DNA of 43,368 nt from Prevotellaceae bacterium UBA1075 (GCA_002316015.1 DCCS01000016.1:1-43368); one strand, 5' to 3'; positions 9,599 to 19,226 are shown, counted from the stretch's first letter. Translations and numbers: made by a program. Notes: generated by a model not told the origin, from the letters alone.

Positions 9599-9870
9599 GG
9601 ACTGCGCCCAACGCCCTGCCATTCCCCACATCTACGGCACGCGGACTGCACCCAATACCCTGCCATTCCCCACATCTACGGCGCGCGGACTGCGTCCAAT
9701 GCCCTGCCATTCCCGCATCTACGGGCGCGCGGACTGCACCCAATACCCTGCCATTCCCCACATCTACGGCACGCGGACTGCGCCCAACGTCCTGCCATTC
9801 CCGCATCTACGGGCACGCGGACTGCGCCACAGCACCCTGCCATTCCCCACATCTACGGCGCGCGGACTGC
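9599..9870. repeat. 44-bp tandem repeat array, about six units
   Basis: The landmark GGACTGC recurs at 9599, 9643, 9687, 9731, 9775, 9819 and 9864, a period of 44 with the last step 45. Each unit also carries CTGCCATTCC and CATCTACGG, with substitutions at a few positions (CCCAACG or CCCAATA) and some units missing CCA in the CCCCACATC stretch. Because 44 is not a multiple of 3, every unit is read in a different frame, so the array is not coding. The 44-bp period is twice that of the 22-bp intergenic repeats. There are no variable spacers, so it is not a CRISPR. Confidence 0.85.
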
Positions 9871-9914
9871 GCCGCTACACCCGATGCCTGCCCGACATTT
9901 GACCCATAAAACGG

Positions 9915-9954
9915 AGAGAGACCCCGTGCGGCACGAACCGCGCGGGGTCTCTCT
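9915..9954. terminator. Bidirectional terminator-like hairpin between convergent genes
   Basis: AGAGAGACCCCG (9915-9926) pairs perfectly with CGGGGTCTCTCT (9943-9954), extended inward by TGCG/CGCG to a 16-bp stem with an 8-nt loop. It follows the 44-bp array and lies between pnp and the large minus-strand gene, so it could serve either strand. Confidence 0.6.
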
Positions 9955-10039
9955 GATTATATCTGGCGGATGACGGGCTCTTGTCCCTTGTCGTCCCCGG
10001 GCTCTAAGCCAGGGTGACGGACATCCGCCTGGTGCAGGT

Positions 10040-10155
10040 CAAGGCACGCTGTGCGCCTGGGGCCACTCCTGCCGCTTTGCCGTCACCTTGGCTTGATGCC
10101 TTGGTGACTCGCGTTTGGAAGTGGCACCAAGGCGCGTTGTGCGCCTTGGGCCACC
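10040..10155 (-). terminator. Two diverged copies of a hairpin downstream of the large exported protein
   Basis: A 28-bp segment at 10128-10155 recurs with a few changes at 10040-10067. The proximal copy contains a perfect stem, CCAAGGCGC/GCGCCTTGG (10127-10149, 5-nt loop), 11 nt past the stop of the minus-strand gene; the distal copy keeps a weaker version. They look like duplicated terminators without T-tracts. Confidence 0.5.
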
Positions 10156-10159
10156 CCGC

Positions 10160-13100
10160 TCACTTGACCATCACCTTCTTGCCGTTGATGATGTTCACGC
10201 CCTTCTCTGCCTTCTGCAGACGCACGCCCTGGAGGTTGTAAACCTTCTGGTCGCCCGTCTCGTTGGCAACATTTTCGATTCCGGTCTTTATCTCGCCCAC
10301 CTTGAAGGCGCAGCGGGAAGAGGCGGGAGTCACGGTAATGTTGTCCGTCCGGCTGGGGATCACATAGCGTGCGACTGTCTCGCTGCCGCTGGCTGCCACC
10401 ACCAGGTTGCCGGCATAGTCGAATGCCATGGCCGAGATGTTGCTCTCCAAGTGCTTGAAGTTGGCTATGGGCTTCAGGTCGATCAGCTTGTTGGGCATGG
10501 GCACATAGTCGGTGGTGTAAACAATGATGTTGGCACCATTGGCCACAGCCAGCGTTGTACCGTCAGGCGAGATGGCACAGCCACCGTTCTTCAGACTGGT
10601 GCTGATGTCGGAGTAGTCCTCCTCGCCCTGCGCGTTGTAGTGCTTGAGGGCGGGCTGCTTGCCGCTCGGGCTGCTTCGGAACTGCACATACCATGCGCCT
10701 CCGTGCTGGTCAGAGAGGATGCTCACAGGCATGGGTGCGATGGTGTACTGGCCGGTGAGGGGGGCGAAGTTCATGGTGGGAGCTCCGGTCCACTGCTTGG
10801 CTGTACCCAGCGCATAGATGTCGGCCTTGTAGTCGGTGTAGTTGAATCCACCGTCGCTGCGGGCCATGCCCAGTGCCAGGAGCTGCATGTCCTTGCCCTT
10901 TCCGGCGAGGTCGAAGCTCACGCTCAGGCGTGCCTGCTCCTCGTCGCCCGCATAGGTGATGCCGGTCTCCTTGTCGATGGTGCCGGTGAAGACAGGCGTC
11001 CAGGCCTCCTCCATGTTGTCGGGGTTGACCTCGAAGATGGGGCTGTCGCTCTTACCACTGAAGCGTCCCACGAAGAGGCGTCCGTCCAGTGTGGTGCGCA
11101 CGGTCTTGTAGTCGGCGTTGGGATAAGAGTTGGAGGCCACCACCTTCACGCCGTCGGTCATGCCGCCCTTCCATCCGGGAGTGCCGTCGGCGGCGTTCAC
11201 CACCTGGAACAGGGGAGTAAACATGTACAGTGCCGAGTGCTTCGTGTCGGAGATATAGCCGGTCAGCTCCGTGCCCTTGCCGTATCCCGCGTCATTCCCG
11301 TCGCTCTCGGTGAGGTAGATGTTGCCGAAGGACGCGCTCTCGGTGTCGTTCATGATGGCCATGCCATAGGGGGAGTATGCCTTGATCACCTCGCCCACGC
11401 GTGCGGGATCCTTGGAGCCATAGCCCGTCACCTTCACATCGAAGGTGAGCGCGGTGCCCGCCTCGGGCAGGCTGCTGTTGCTCACGGTCACCTGGTGGGA
11501 GCCGGCGCCGAGGTCGCTGGTGGCGAGTGTCTCGGTATATACCACCTCGCTGCCCTTGTAGAAGCGTATCTCACCCTCGCGCGCCGGAGCGTTGAGCAGA
11601 TAGGAGACAACCACCTTGTCGGCGTCGCTCTCCAGCGTGATGTTCGAGGCGTAAGAGTTGAGCTCTATATGGGGCTTCTCGTTTATGTACTGGCCGTCAT
11701 AGTAATACACGGTCGGGCCGGGGGTCACGTGCGGGACGGTGTCGGTGCCCAGGGTCTGGAACCACGCGGGATCCTCGCTCTGGCTGCCGTTGAGGAGGAA
11801 GCAGAGCTCGCCGCTCTTCATCTTCTCCAGGGTGGTCTGTGTGCCCAGGGTCCCGCCGAAGGCCTTCAGGTAGTAGCTGTTGCTCACGACGCAGTTGTCG
11901 GGATAGCGTCCCCAGGTGTGGCTTCCGTTTTCACCCACGTTGAGGTCGCCGATCTGCAGGCAGTTGGTGATGTAAGCCTTGTTGCCTGTCCATCCTATGA
12001 ATCCGCCGCAGTTGTCGGTGGTCTCACTGTTGATGGATCCGCAGAAGACGCTGTTGCTGATCTTCGTGCCGGCACCCTCGAGTACGCCGATGACGCCGCC
12101 ATGGGTGCCGTCGCCCGAAACTGTGGAGTGGATGTTGACAGCCACGGTCACACGGTCAATCACGGCATTGGACCAGGAGTGCGCGGCCACACCGGCCGCA
12201 TACTTGCCCGAAGTGGTGATGTTGCCCGCCACGACGAGGTTCTTCACCGTGCCGTCATTGTGGAGGAAGATGGCCGCGTTGTCCGAGGTCTTGTCAATGT
12301 TCAGCTCCAGCGTGTGGAACTTTCCGTCGAACACACCATTGAAGTCATTAATCATCATGTCGCCCGTGAATCCCTTGATGTCATCCACGAGGTCGACATC
12401 GACACTTCTGTCCACGTTTTGCACGTATGCGCTGAAGTAAGCCATGTGCTTCAGGTTGGCCAGATGCATCACGCTGTCCATCTCGGGGACATACCCTGCC
12501 AGTTCGGGAGTGTTGTCAAACATGGCAAGGTTCTTGGCCTCCTCCAGGGTGTACGAGCCCGCTACGGTAGCGTCAAAGACTCCATCACATTTTTCCAGAA
12601 TGGTAGCGTACTCAGCATCCGTCACGAGGTTGCCCATCTTTTCCGCAGCGGTACTCAGTGTGCGTGCCGTGACTGCCACCTCCACATAAGCACTCTTGGC
12701 CTCGCGGATGAGCAGGAACAGGTCGGAGAGTTTCTGCACGGCGGCCATCTTGCTCTCGTTGTCCGCAGCCTCTTCCGCAGCCTTCACGGCGGCCTTCAGC
12801 TCGTCGACGAGCCCGGTGGGAATGCCTGGTGACTTCCTGGCGTCCTCGGGGTCGGGCAGATACTGGTCGGTGATTACGGTGGCACGCGCCGTCTGGCTGG
12901 CCAGCACCTTGTCAAGCGCCTCGGTGGTCTGGCCGGTGGTGGCGTCGCCGCAATAGGTCAGGCGTATGTTGCCGAAGCCGAACCAGTCATTGATACCCTT
13001 GGTCTTGTCCTGGCGCAGCCTCACGCTCAGCTTGCCGTCCTGGCCCACATGGGCCAAGGTGTAGTTCTTGTAGCGCGTTCCGCCGTTGATGGCGGTGGCC

Positions 13101-16100
13101 ATGCTGAGTGTTCCGTGCATCACATATCCTGTAAGGACATTATCCTGGGTCTGTTCTGTGGAGTATCCGTCCTCAAACACGGGGAGGTCGGCAGTGTTGC
13201 CCGTGATGTTGCAGTTGACACCGTCGACGGCATCCTCGGGCGCGATGGGGTCCTCGATGTCGGCCATGAAGTAGTTGGCGGTGCCGTTGGCATCCAGTGT
13301 GGCGATGTAGTTCAGCCCGTAGCGGTCATTGTTCGGACGCACCGCGCCGGTCACTTCCATCAGATAGTAGCCCTCCTTCATGCCGGCCACCTCCTGTGTG
13401 AGGTCCAGGGCCTGTCCATAGCTCTCCGCGCCGGCCACCTTCTTTCCTTGGATGGTGTAGATGCCCACACCGATGCCCTTGGCGCCTGTCCAGCCGGTCT
13501 TGCCTTGCAGGAAGTCGGCATTGGTGAGCAGCCTGGTAACCTCGGCGCCGGCCACATATCCACGCATGATGGCGGTCTGCAGGGCGTTGTTGACACGTGT
13601 TATCTCGGAAGCGAGCGAGTCCGACGGGGCTTTCATCTGCTCGGTGATGTAGAGGTATCCGCCCAGGGGATAGTCCTCGTTGGGCTCATCGGGGCTCGCG
13701 AAGTAAGCCTCCAGCGCTTCGCGCTCCTCTCCTGTGAAGTCCAGGTTCTCGTCCAGGTATGCCTGCACCTTGGCCATCGCGTCCACATAGTTCTTGTACT
13801 TTGTGGCGCTGGTCGCGATGGCGGACTTCTTCTTCTGCATGTCGTTCATGTAGGCATCGGCCACCTCGGCGGTGGTCGCGAGGCTTGCCAGTCCCTTTGC
13901 GGCCTCGACATACGCGTCCTTCAGAGCCTTCTCGGCCATGGTGCTGTCGGCGTATTCATTGGCCTCGTTCTGGATGGCCTCCACCACTTGCTGCAGTTCA
14001 TCGCTGTTGGCGGCCGACATGTACTCCCCGGCCAGTTTGAACACCACACCATGTGTGGGTATTGGCAGGGGGTACGGGTCGGCCTCGCTGCTGTTGCTCA
14101 GGTTCTGGTACCACTTGGGCTTCACGCTGGTGTTGCCGTTTGCGCGGTAGGCCAGGGCTCCGCTCTCCACGTCCTCGGCCGTCATCTTGGCCACCACCAC
14201 GGTCTCCTTGCCGTCCACCGTCTGCGTGACCTCGCCTCCGTAGAGTGAGAAGCAGTTACGTATAGTGGCCCCGGCAGGACGCGCGAAGTAGAGGGTTGTC
14301 GTCTGCTCCTCGGCAGGCTTGGGGTTTCCGGCCTCATCCTTCAGCACACCTTCGGGGTTCTCCACGGTGCCTATGGCGTAACAATTGGTGACGGTGGGGA
14401 AAGAGCCGAGCCATCCGCTGATAGCCCCGTTTTCCGCTGTTCCGGCCACCTCGCCCGTCATGTAGCAGTTGTCGATGGTGATCCTGCACGCGCTGTTCAT
14501 CACACATCCCAGTATGCCGCCGGCATTCGGGCCGGACGAGGCCACCTTGCCTTCCATGCCCACGTTCTGCACCAGGACGTTGCCGGCCCAGGGCCCGGTC
14601 ATTCCGACCACACCCACATAACCGGCTCCGGTGATGGAGCAAGTCTCGTCAAGCACCACGTCGCGCACCACCACGGGCTCCTTCTCGCGCGCGGCGGCAT
14701 CGTCGGCACTGGCCTTGGGCTCGCTGTTTATCACCGATATAAGGCCCACGCCTCTCACGTTGTGGCTGATCTCGAAGCCACTGATGCGGTGGAACTGCCC
14801 GTCGAAGTTTCCATAGAAGGGAGCCAGCTCCGTACCGATGGCAGAGTAATGGGCGTTGTCCTCGGCCGTCATGGTGATGTCGGCCGCGAGACGCGCGCTG
14901 GAGCCCAGGTTGTACTTGGCGGCATAGCAAGACCACCATGCCAGTTCGTTTCCGTCCTTGATGTCAAACCACCCGTCGGCCCCGGGGGTCATGAAATGCT
15001 CGTCGATGCCTCCGCACACGCCGCAGAAGCCGCCATGGTACTGGTGGGCGGGGATGCTGGGGGTAATCGCCTCGTTGGTGTAGGTGATGTCGCCCATGGG
15101 CTCGCCGTCACACCTGAACGACTCCGGCTTTCCGTACACCTTGGCGTGTCCGTTGGCCAGGGGCATGGGGAAGTTGTCGGTGCCCAGGGTCTGGTAGAAG
15201 CGGTCGGCTCCCTGCGCCTTCCCGTTCAGCAGGAAGGCCAGCTTGCCGCTCGTCACGTCGTCGGCCTCTATCTTGGTGTACCCTGCCGGCTGCTCCAGTT
15301 CATTCAGGTAGTAGCAGTTGTTGGCGACCACGTTGACGGGATTGCGGCTTGCCACAAACGCCTCGCCGCCCACGCCCTCGAGGTTGCCCAGGAATGCGCA
15401 GTTCTCCATGATGGAACGTCCGCTGCTCCAGCCGCAGAGTCCGGCGCAGTTGGTCACACCCGAATTGGCCTCGCCGGTGAGGGTGCCCGCATAGACCACA
15501 TTGCGCAGGGTGACGTCGGCATCCACCAGTCCCACGATGCCGCCGCAGGTGGCGTCGCCCGCATGCGACAGGATGAGTTGCACGTCACTGAACACGTTCT
15601 CAATCACGGTCTTTCCTGCCAGCGTGTGGCCGGCCACCGAGCCGTAGTTGATGTTGGGACCCGAGATGGAGCCGTGCAGCACCAGGTTCTTCACGGTTCC
15701 CTGCAACTGGGGGAAGAGTGCGGCGCCGTTGGGGGCCCGGGTGATGTTGATGGTGACGGTATGTCCCTGTCCGTCAAAGACTCCCCCGTACCAGTTGTCG
15801 TTGTTGAAGACCGTCGTGCTGTCAACCGACAGTTCCACGTCGGCCATCAGCACCATGTCGTAGAAGGTGCCCCGCGCGATGCGGTTCTGTCCCTCGGCCA
15901 GGTGGAAGTCGGCGGCCGACTTGAGCAGGATCTTGTGCTCCTTGTCGTCTTTGGGACAGAGCGTGTAGTCGTAGTATCCGCAGGTGGGGCACACGCCGAA
16001 CTTGTCGATGGCATGCTTCTCGCATGTGGCTGTGCCGGGCGTGTTGCTGTAGGTCACAGCGGTGCCCTCGGCCACGTGTCCGTGGCAGTCGGTGGGGGCG

Positions 16101-17050
16101 CTGGCATACACCTGCTTGCCGCTGCCGAAGGGCGTGGGCAGGGGGTACTCGTCCTTGCCCACCTCCTGGGTCCACACTATCTTGCTCTGGTCGCTGTTGA
16201 GCTGGAAGCACGCCGACCCGTCCTTGAGGCCATCCTGGCCCACGACGGTCACATACTTCACGTTGTCCCACTTGGCCGTGGCGAAGTTGCCGTAGCTGGC
16301 TCCTCCGGGGCGCGTGCCCTTGGCGTACGCGGCGGGGTCGATGCCCTGCAGGTTGTCGGGAGCGCGGCTTATGGTGCCGCTGCCCGACAGGTTCTTCATG
16401 TCGGTCTCGTTGACCAGCACGCAGTTCTGGATGGTGGTGTAGTTGCCCGACCATCCGATGATGCCGCCGCATTTGGTGGTCTCGGTGCCGTTCACCTTGA
16501 ACTTCACAAAGCAGTCGGCGATGAAGGTCGCACGCTGCGCCTCTGCCACCACGCCGGCGTGTGTGCCGTCGCCCACCACACTGGAATTGACGGTGCAGTC
16601 GATGTAGCAGTTGTGGATGTAGGCTCCCTGGGTGTAGGAAGCCAGTCCGGCCACCTTCTGCACCGCCGTGGTGATGGTGGCGTTCACCCTCAGGTTCCTC
16701 ACCTCTGCCGTGTTCTGCAGGCGGTAGAACAGGCCATAATAGTTTGCCGTCGGGTAAGCGTTCACCGTGATGGCGTGCCCCTGCCCGTCAAATGTGCCCT
16801 GGTAGTAGTCCGGCGCCCGTGTGCCAATCATCGTGCCGTCCGTCCCCAGGTCGATGTCGGCGTTGAGCACTGCGTTGGCCGCAGGGTTGCCGCCATCCTC
16901 GGGGCTGGCATTCACGAGCTTGGCGAAGGCCAGATAGTCCTCCAGAGAGTTGATCTGATAGACGCCGCCGGTCTGGTCAAGCGCCCATGCAGACATGCCC
17001 ATGACTGTCATCACAGCCATCAGGCACAGACTAAGAAATCGTCTTCTCAT
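10160..17050 (-). CDS. Giant exported multi-module protein with GLUG-type beta-helix modules, a propeller-like region and a T9SS type A tail
   Basis: The 2296-residue product starts with a signal peptide (RRRFLSLCLMAVMTVMGMSAWA) and ends in a T9SS sorting tail (KVYNLQGVRL...NIINGKKVMVK), so it should be surface-attached or secreted through type IX. Four related modules begin with FDGQGH-like motifs near residues 88, 424, 749 and 1573. Each runs through G-rich repeats of GLUG type (GGIIGWSG, GGIVGLVD, GGILGCVM, GGFIGWTG) and closes with a cap such as LLNG...FYQTLGTD..P. Two Cys-rich linkers (VCPTCGYYDYTLC; FCGVCGGID) lie between modules. About 1005-1165 and 1390-1490 are helical, with a beta-sandwich carbohydrate-binding-like domain between them. 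About 1860-2220 resembles a propeller (AMAFDYAGNLVVAASG). No catalytic motif is visible. It is probably an adhesin or glycan/host-binding protein, and it is monocistronic. Confidence 0.85.
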   Translation of the reverse strand: MRRRFLSLCLMAVMTVMGMSAWALDQTGGVYQINSLEDYLAFAKLVNASPEDGGNPAANAVLNADIDLGTDGTMIGTRAPDYYQGTFDGQGHAITVNAYPTANYYGLFYRLQNTAEVRNLRVNATITTAVQKVAGLASYTQGAYIHNCYIDCTVNSSVVGDGTHAGVVAEAQRATFIADCFVKFKVNGTETTKCGGIIGWSGNYTTIQNCVLVNETDMKNLSGSGTISRAPDNLQGIDPAAYAKGTRPGGASYGNFATAKWDNVKYVTVVGQDGLKDGSACFQLNSDQSKIVWTQEVGKDEYPLPTPFGSGKQVYASAPTDCHGHVAEGTAVTYSNTPGTATCEKHAIDKFGVCPTCGYYDYTLCPKDDKEHKILLKSAADFHLAEGQNRIARGTFYDMVLMADVELSVDSTTVFNNDNWYGGVFDGQGHTVTINITRAPNGAALFPQLQGTVKNLVLHGSISGPNINYGSVAGHTLAGKTVIENVFSDVQLILSHAGDATCGGIVGLVDADVTLRNVVYAGTLTGEANSGVTNCAGLCGWSSGRSIMENCAFLGNLEGVGGEAFVASRNPVNVVANNCYYLNELEQPAGYTKIEADDVTSGKLAFLLNGKAQGADRFYQTLGTDNFPMPLANGHAKVYGKPESFRCDGEPMGDITYTNEAITPSIPAHQYHGGFCGVCGGIDEHFMTPGADGWFDIKDGNELAWWSCYAAKYNLGSSARLAADITMTAEDNAHYSAIGTELAPFYGNFDGQFHRISGFEISHNVRGVGLISVINSEPKASADDAAAREKEPVVVRDVVLDETCSITGAGYVGVVGMTGPWAGNVLVQNVGMEGKVASSGPNAGGILGCVMNSACRITIDNCYMTGEVAGTAENGAISGWLGSFPTVTNCYAIGTVENPEGVLKDEAGNPKPAEEQTTTLYFARPAGATIRNCFSLYGGEVTQTVDGKETVVVAKMTAEDVESGALAYRANGNTSVKPKWYQNLSNSSEADPYPLPIPTHGVVFKLAGEYMSAANSDELQQVVEAIQNEANEYADSTMAEKALKDAYVEAAKGLASLATTAEVADAYMNDMQKKKSAIATSATKYKNYVDAMAKVQAYLDENLDFTGEEREALEAYFASPDEPNEDYPLGGYLYITEQMKAPSDSLASEITRVNNALQTAIMRGYVAGAEVTRLLTNADFLQGKTGWTGAKGIGVGIYTIQGKKVAGAESYGQALDLTQEVAGMKEGYYLMEVTGAVRPNNDRYGLNYIATLDANGTANYFMADIEDPIAPEDAVDGVNCNITGNTADLPVFEDGYSTEQTQDNVLTGYVMHGTLSMATAINGGTRYKNYTLAHVGQDGKLSVRLRQDKTKGINDWFGFGNIRLTYCGDATTGQTTEALDKVLASQTARATVITDQYLPDPEDARKSPGIPTGLVDELKAAVKAAEEAADNESKMAAVQKLSDLFLLIREAKSAYVEVAVTARTLSTAAEKMGNLVTDAEYATILEKCDGVFDATVAGSYTLEEAKNLAMFDNTPELAGYVPEMDSVMHLANLKHMAYFSAYVQNVDRSVDVDLVDDIKGFTGDMMINDFNGVFDGKFHTLELNIDKTSDNAAIFLHNDGTVKNLVVAGNITTSGKYAAGVAAHSWSNAVIDRVTVAVNIHSTVSGDGTHGGVIGVLEGAGTKISNSVFCGSINSETTDNCGGFIGWTGNKAYITNCLQIGDLNVGENGSHTWGRYPDNCVVSNSYYLKAFGGTLGTQTTLEKMKSGELCFLLNGSQSEDPAWFQTLGTDTVPHVTPGPTVYYYDGQYINEKPHIELNSYASNITLESDADKVVVSYLLNAPAREGEIRFYKGSEVVYTETLATSDLGAGSHQVTVSNSSLPEAGTALTFDVKVTGYGSKDPARVGEVIKAYSPYGMAIMNDTESASFGNIYLTESDGNDAGYGKGTELTGYISDTKHSALYMFTPLFQVVNAADGTPGWKGGMTDGVKVVASNSYPNADYKTVRTTLDGRLFVGRFSGKSDSPIFEVNPDNMEEAWTPVFTGTIDKETGITYAGDEEQARLSVSFDLAGKGKDMQLLALGMARSDGGFNYTDYKADIYALGTAKQWTGAPTMNFAPLTGQYTIAPMPVSILSDQHGGAWYVQFRSSPSGKQPALKHYNAQGEEDYSDISTSLKNGGCAISPDGTTLAVANGANIIVYTTDYVPMPNKLIDLKPIANFKHLESNISAMAFDYAGNLVVAASGSETVARYVIPSRTDNITVTPASSRCAFKVGEIKTGIENVANETGDQKVYNLQGVRLQKAEKGVNIINGKKVMVK

Positions 17051-17174
17051 GCTTGTTGTTTTAAATTAATAATAAAAAGTTAGCACTCACTTCCATCTCT
17101 CATAACGGCCTGCCCGGCGGCCCCACAGCCAGTCCCCTGGCCATGAAAACGCGCAAAACAGGCGTTCCGAACCA

Positions 17175-17207
17175 CAAATTTATGTTTTTTTTTACCATTG
17201 GAACAAA
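17175..17207 (-). promoter_or_regulatory. Promoter of the giant exported protein gene
   Basis: On the minus strand TTTG (17204-17207), a 21-bp spacer with a run of A, and TAAATTTG (17175-17182). The leader is about 118 nt. The surrounding 17160-17240 is strongly AT-rich, and a small GCCC/GGGC hairpin followed by T6 on the + strand lies at 17224-17246. Confidence 0.65.
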
Positions 17208-17456
17208 CTTTGGACAGTTTTTTGCCCCCCAAAAATGGGCTTTTTTATAGAAAAACCCGTCCGACTGTCCCCGCGCGCGCATATAATATAAATAATGAGT
17301 GGACTCCCATCACCCTCCCGCATGAGGGGCACGGCAAATCGGCGGCGCGCCCTCCCGTCCGGCCTCCCGGGGGAGAAGAGGACGGGACAGGAAGGGAGAC
17401 AGCCCCGGGACACGCGCTCCCCCGGTGCCCCCGCCACCGCAACGGGGGGGACGAAC

Positions 17457-17541
17457 GCAGCCGCATGCGTTGGCGATTGCAGCCGCATGCGTTGGCCATC
17501 GCGGCGGCATGCGTTGGCCATCGCGGCGGCATGCGTTGGCA
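17457..17541. repeat. 22-bp tandem intergenic repeat, cluster 2
   Basis: Units start at 17457, 17479, 17501 and 17523 with exact period 22. The first two read GCAGCCGCATGCGTTGGC and the last two GCGGCGGCATGCGTTGGC; all contain GCATGCGTTGGC followed by an ATC/ATT-like joint. The cluster lies between the stop of pssA and the promoter of the giant protein. The rest of 17245-17701 is GC-rich and contains no gene; a possible CCGGCA/TGCCGG hairpin lies at about 17568-17588. Confidence 0.85.
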
Positions 17542-17701
17542 CGGGGTAAAATGCGCGGCGGCCACACCGGCAGGCTGTGGTGCCGGTGTGGCCGCCCGGG
17601 GCTTTCGCCCAATGGCCAATGAAATGTTCGGGGGAAAAGACCGTGCCCGCGTCATCCGCCCGCCTGCGGACGGGCTCACGGGGCACAGCAGCGTGCCCGC
17701 G

Positions 17702-18412
17702 TCAGAACTGGCGCAACTTGACCAGCACCACCGAGAGCAGGATGTACCACACGATGATGGCGGCAAAGGCGCTGTAGCCCAGCGGGGCAAACAGCAGGCA
17801 ACCCACCAGGAAGAGCACCTTCCAGCGGCATGCCTGCCAGGTGAGCTCCTTGAACTTGAGGGCCATCATGGGCACCTCGCACACCAGCAGGTAGCACGAG
17901 AGCAGCGTGAGGGCCACGAGCCACACGATGTTGAAGCGCAGGGAGGTGAGGAAAGCGTGCTGGCCCAGCACCAGGGAGCCCCAGAAGAGGGCGTTGGCGG
18001 GCGTGGGCAGACCGATGAACTGGGTGCTCTGGCGCACGTCGAGGTTGAACTTGGCCAGCCTCAGGGCCGAGAAGGCGGCCAGGAGGAAGGCCGTATAGGG
18101 CAGGACACCCCTGAGAGGCATGAGCGCCTCGGGGCAATGCACCTCGTGCATCACCCAGAAGACGATGGCACTGGGGGCCACGCCGAAGGTGACGCAGTCG
18201 GCCAGCGAGTCGAGTTCCTTGCCTATGGGCGACGACACCCCCAGGGCGCGCGCGGTGAGCCCGTCGAAGAAGTCGAACACGGCCCCGCATATAATCATGA
18301 TTACTGCCCAGTGCAGGTGGCCGTAGAAGGCCGCCCCGGTGGCTGCGCATCCGCACAGCAGGTTGCAGCAGGTGACTGCATTGGGCAAGTGGCGTGTAAA
18401 GGCATTAGGCAT
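17702..18412 (-). CDS. pssA: CDP-diacylglycerol--serine O-phosphatidyltransferase (phosphatidylserine synthase)
   Basis: This integral membrane enzyme joins CDP-diacylglycerol and serine to give phosphatidylserine, the first step to phosphatidylethanolamine. The 236-residue product has the complete CDP-alcohol phosphatidyltransferase signature D50-G51-x2-A54-R55-x8-G64-x3-D68-x3-D72 and about six to eight hydrophobic segments, including AVIMIICGAVFDFF and AFAAIIVWYILLSVVLV. The N-terminal HLPNAVTCCNLLCGC is typical of type II PssA. It follows psd by 78 nt in the same direction, and the two form a pathway operon. Confidence 0.95.
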   Translation of the reverse strand: MPNAFTRHLPNAVTCCNLLCGCAATGAAFYGHLHWAVIMIICGAVFDFFDGLTARALGVSSPIGKELDSLADCVTFGVAPSAIVFWVMHEVHCPEALMPLRGVLPYTAFLLAAFSALRLAKFNLDVRQSTQFIGLPTPANALFWGSLVLGQHAFLTSLRFNIVWLVALTLLSCYLLVCEVPMMALKFKELTWQACRWKVLFLVGCLLFAPLGYSAFAAIIVWYILLSVVLVKLRQF

Positions 18413-18490
18413 CTGTTATATCCTATTATTTAAGCAGTTGTTCTATCTTGTGGTGGCGCCCCGCCCTGTGACGGCCGCCCCGCCGCAGGC

Positions 18491-19201
18491 TCAGCCCTGG
18501 GCGGCAGGCCCGGGCTTCAGGCGGGCGATGACGGTCTCGTTGCCCACCGTCTTCTGGCCCAGCGACACCAGCACCTCGCTTCCGGGGGGCAGGTAGAGGT
18601 CTACGCGGGAGCCCAGCTTGATGAAGCCCAGGTGCTCGTCGATGTAGCAGTCGTCGCCCTCGCGGGCGTAGGTGACAATGCGCCTGGCCATGGCCCCGGC
18701 TATCTGCCGCACCAGGATGTCGGTGCCGTCGGGGGTGGTGATGACAATCATGCTGCGCTCATTCTCCTCGCTGGCCTTGGGCAGCCAGGCGCGGTGGAAA
18801 TTGCCGTCCTGGTGCCTCACGACCCTCACGGTGCCGTCCACGGGGATCCAGTTGGCGTGCACGTTGAACAGGCTCATGAAGATGCTCACCATCACGCGGC
18901 GGTCGTGGAAGTACTCGTTCTCCTCCACCTCCTCCACGACCACCACCTTCCCGTCGGCCGGAGCCACCACCACCCCGTCGGTGTCGCCCGCGAAGATGCG
19001 TATGGGGCACTGGAAGAAGTTGAGCAGCACGGCATAGACCGCCACGCTGAGGCACAGCGTGGCCTTGAAGAAGAGGCCCGCCGCCAGGAGCAGATAGACC
19101 GCCCCGTTGAGGACAAGCAGGGAGCACAAGACCAGCACGAGCGTGTGTGTGCCCTCGTGGTGCAGCCTTATTTTCTTGAGTTTTCTCAGTCGTTTTCCCA
19201 T
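18491..19201 (-). CDS. psd: Phosphatidylserine decarboxylase (pyruvoyl-dependent, short form)
   Basis: The enzyme converts phosphatidylserine to phosphatidylethanolamine. The 236-residue product has a short N-terminal basic segment, two hydrophobic stretches (about residues 20-60) and the conserved APADGKVV and FMSLFNVHANWIPVDG motifs. The self-cleavage site LGS occurs in FIKLGSRVDLYLP (Gly197-Ser198; Ser198 becomes the pyruvoyl group). Length and motifs fit the short Psd type common in Bacteroidetes. It precedes pssA and is divergent from dnaE across 170 bp. Confidence 0.95.
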   Translation of the reverse strand: MGKRLRKLKKIRLHHEGTHTLVLVLCSLLVLNGAVYLLLAAGLFFKATLCLSVAVYAVLLNFFQCPIRIFAGDTDGVVVAPADGKVVVVEEVEENEYFHDRRVMVSIFMSLFNVHANWIPVDGTVRVVRHQDGNFHRAWLPKASEENERSMIVITTPDGTDILVRQIAGAMARRIVTYAREGDDCYIDEHLGFIKLGSRVDLYLPPGSEVLVSLGQKTVGNETVIARLKPGPAAQG

Positions 19202-19226
19202 GCTCGCATGCTTTCCTACCTCATGG

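Noticed and set aside
9599..9870. CRISPR array
   Set aside because: Units are contiguous and near-identical over the full 44 bp, with no variable spacers and no cas genes.
10115..17083. Large + strand frames opposite the giant exported protein
   Set aside because: They are antisense mirror frames without signal peptides or motifs, and the minus strand has a signal peptide, modules and a sorting tail.
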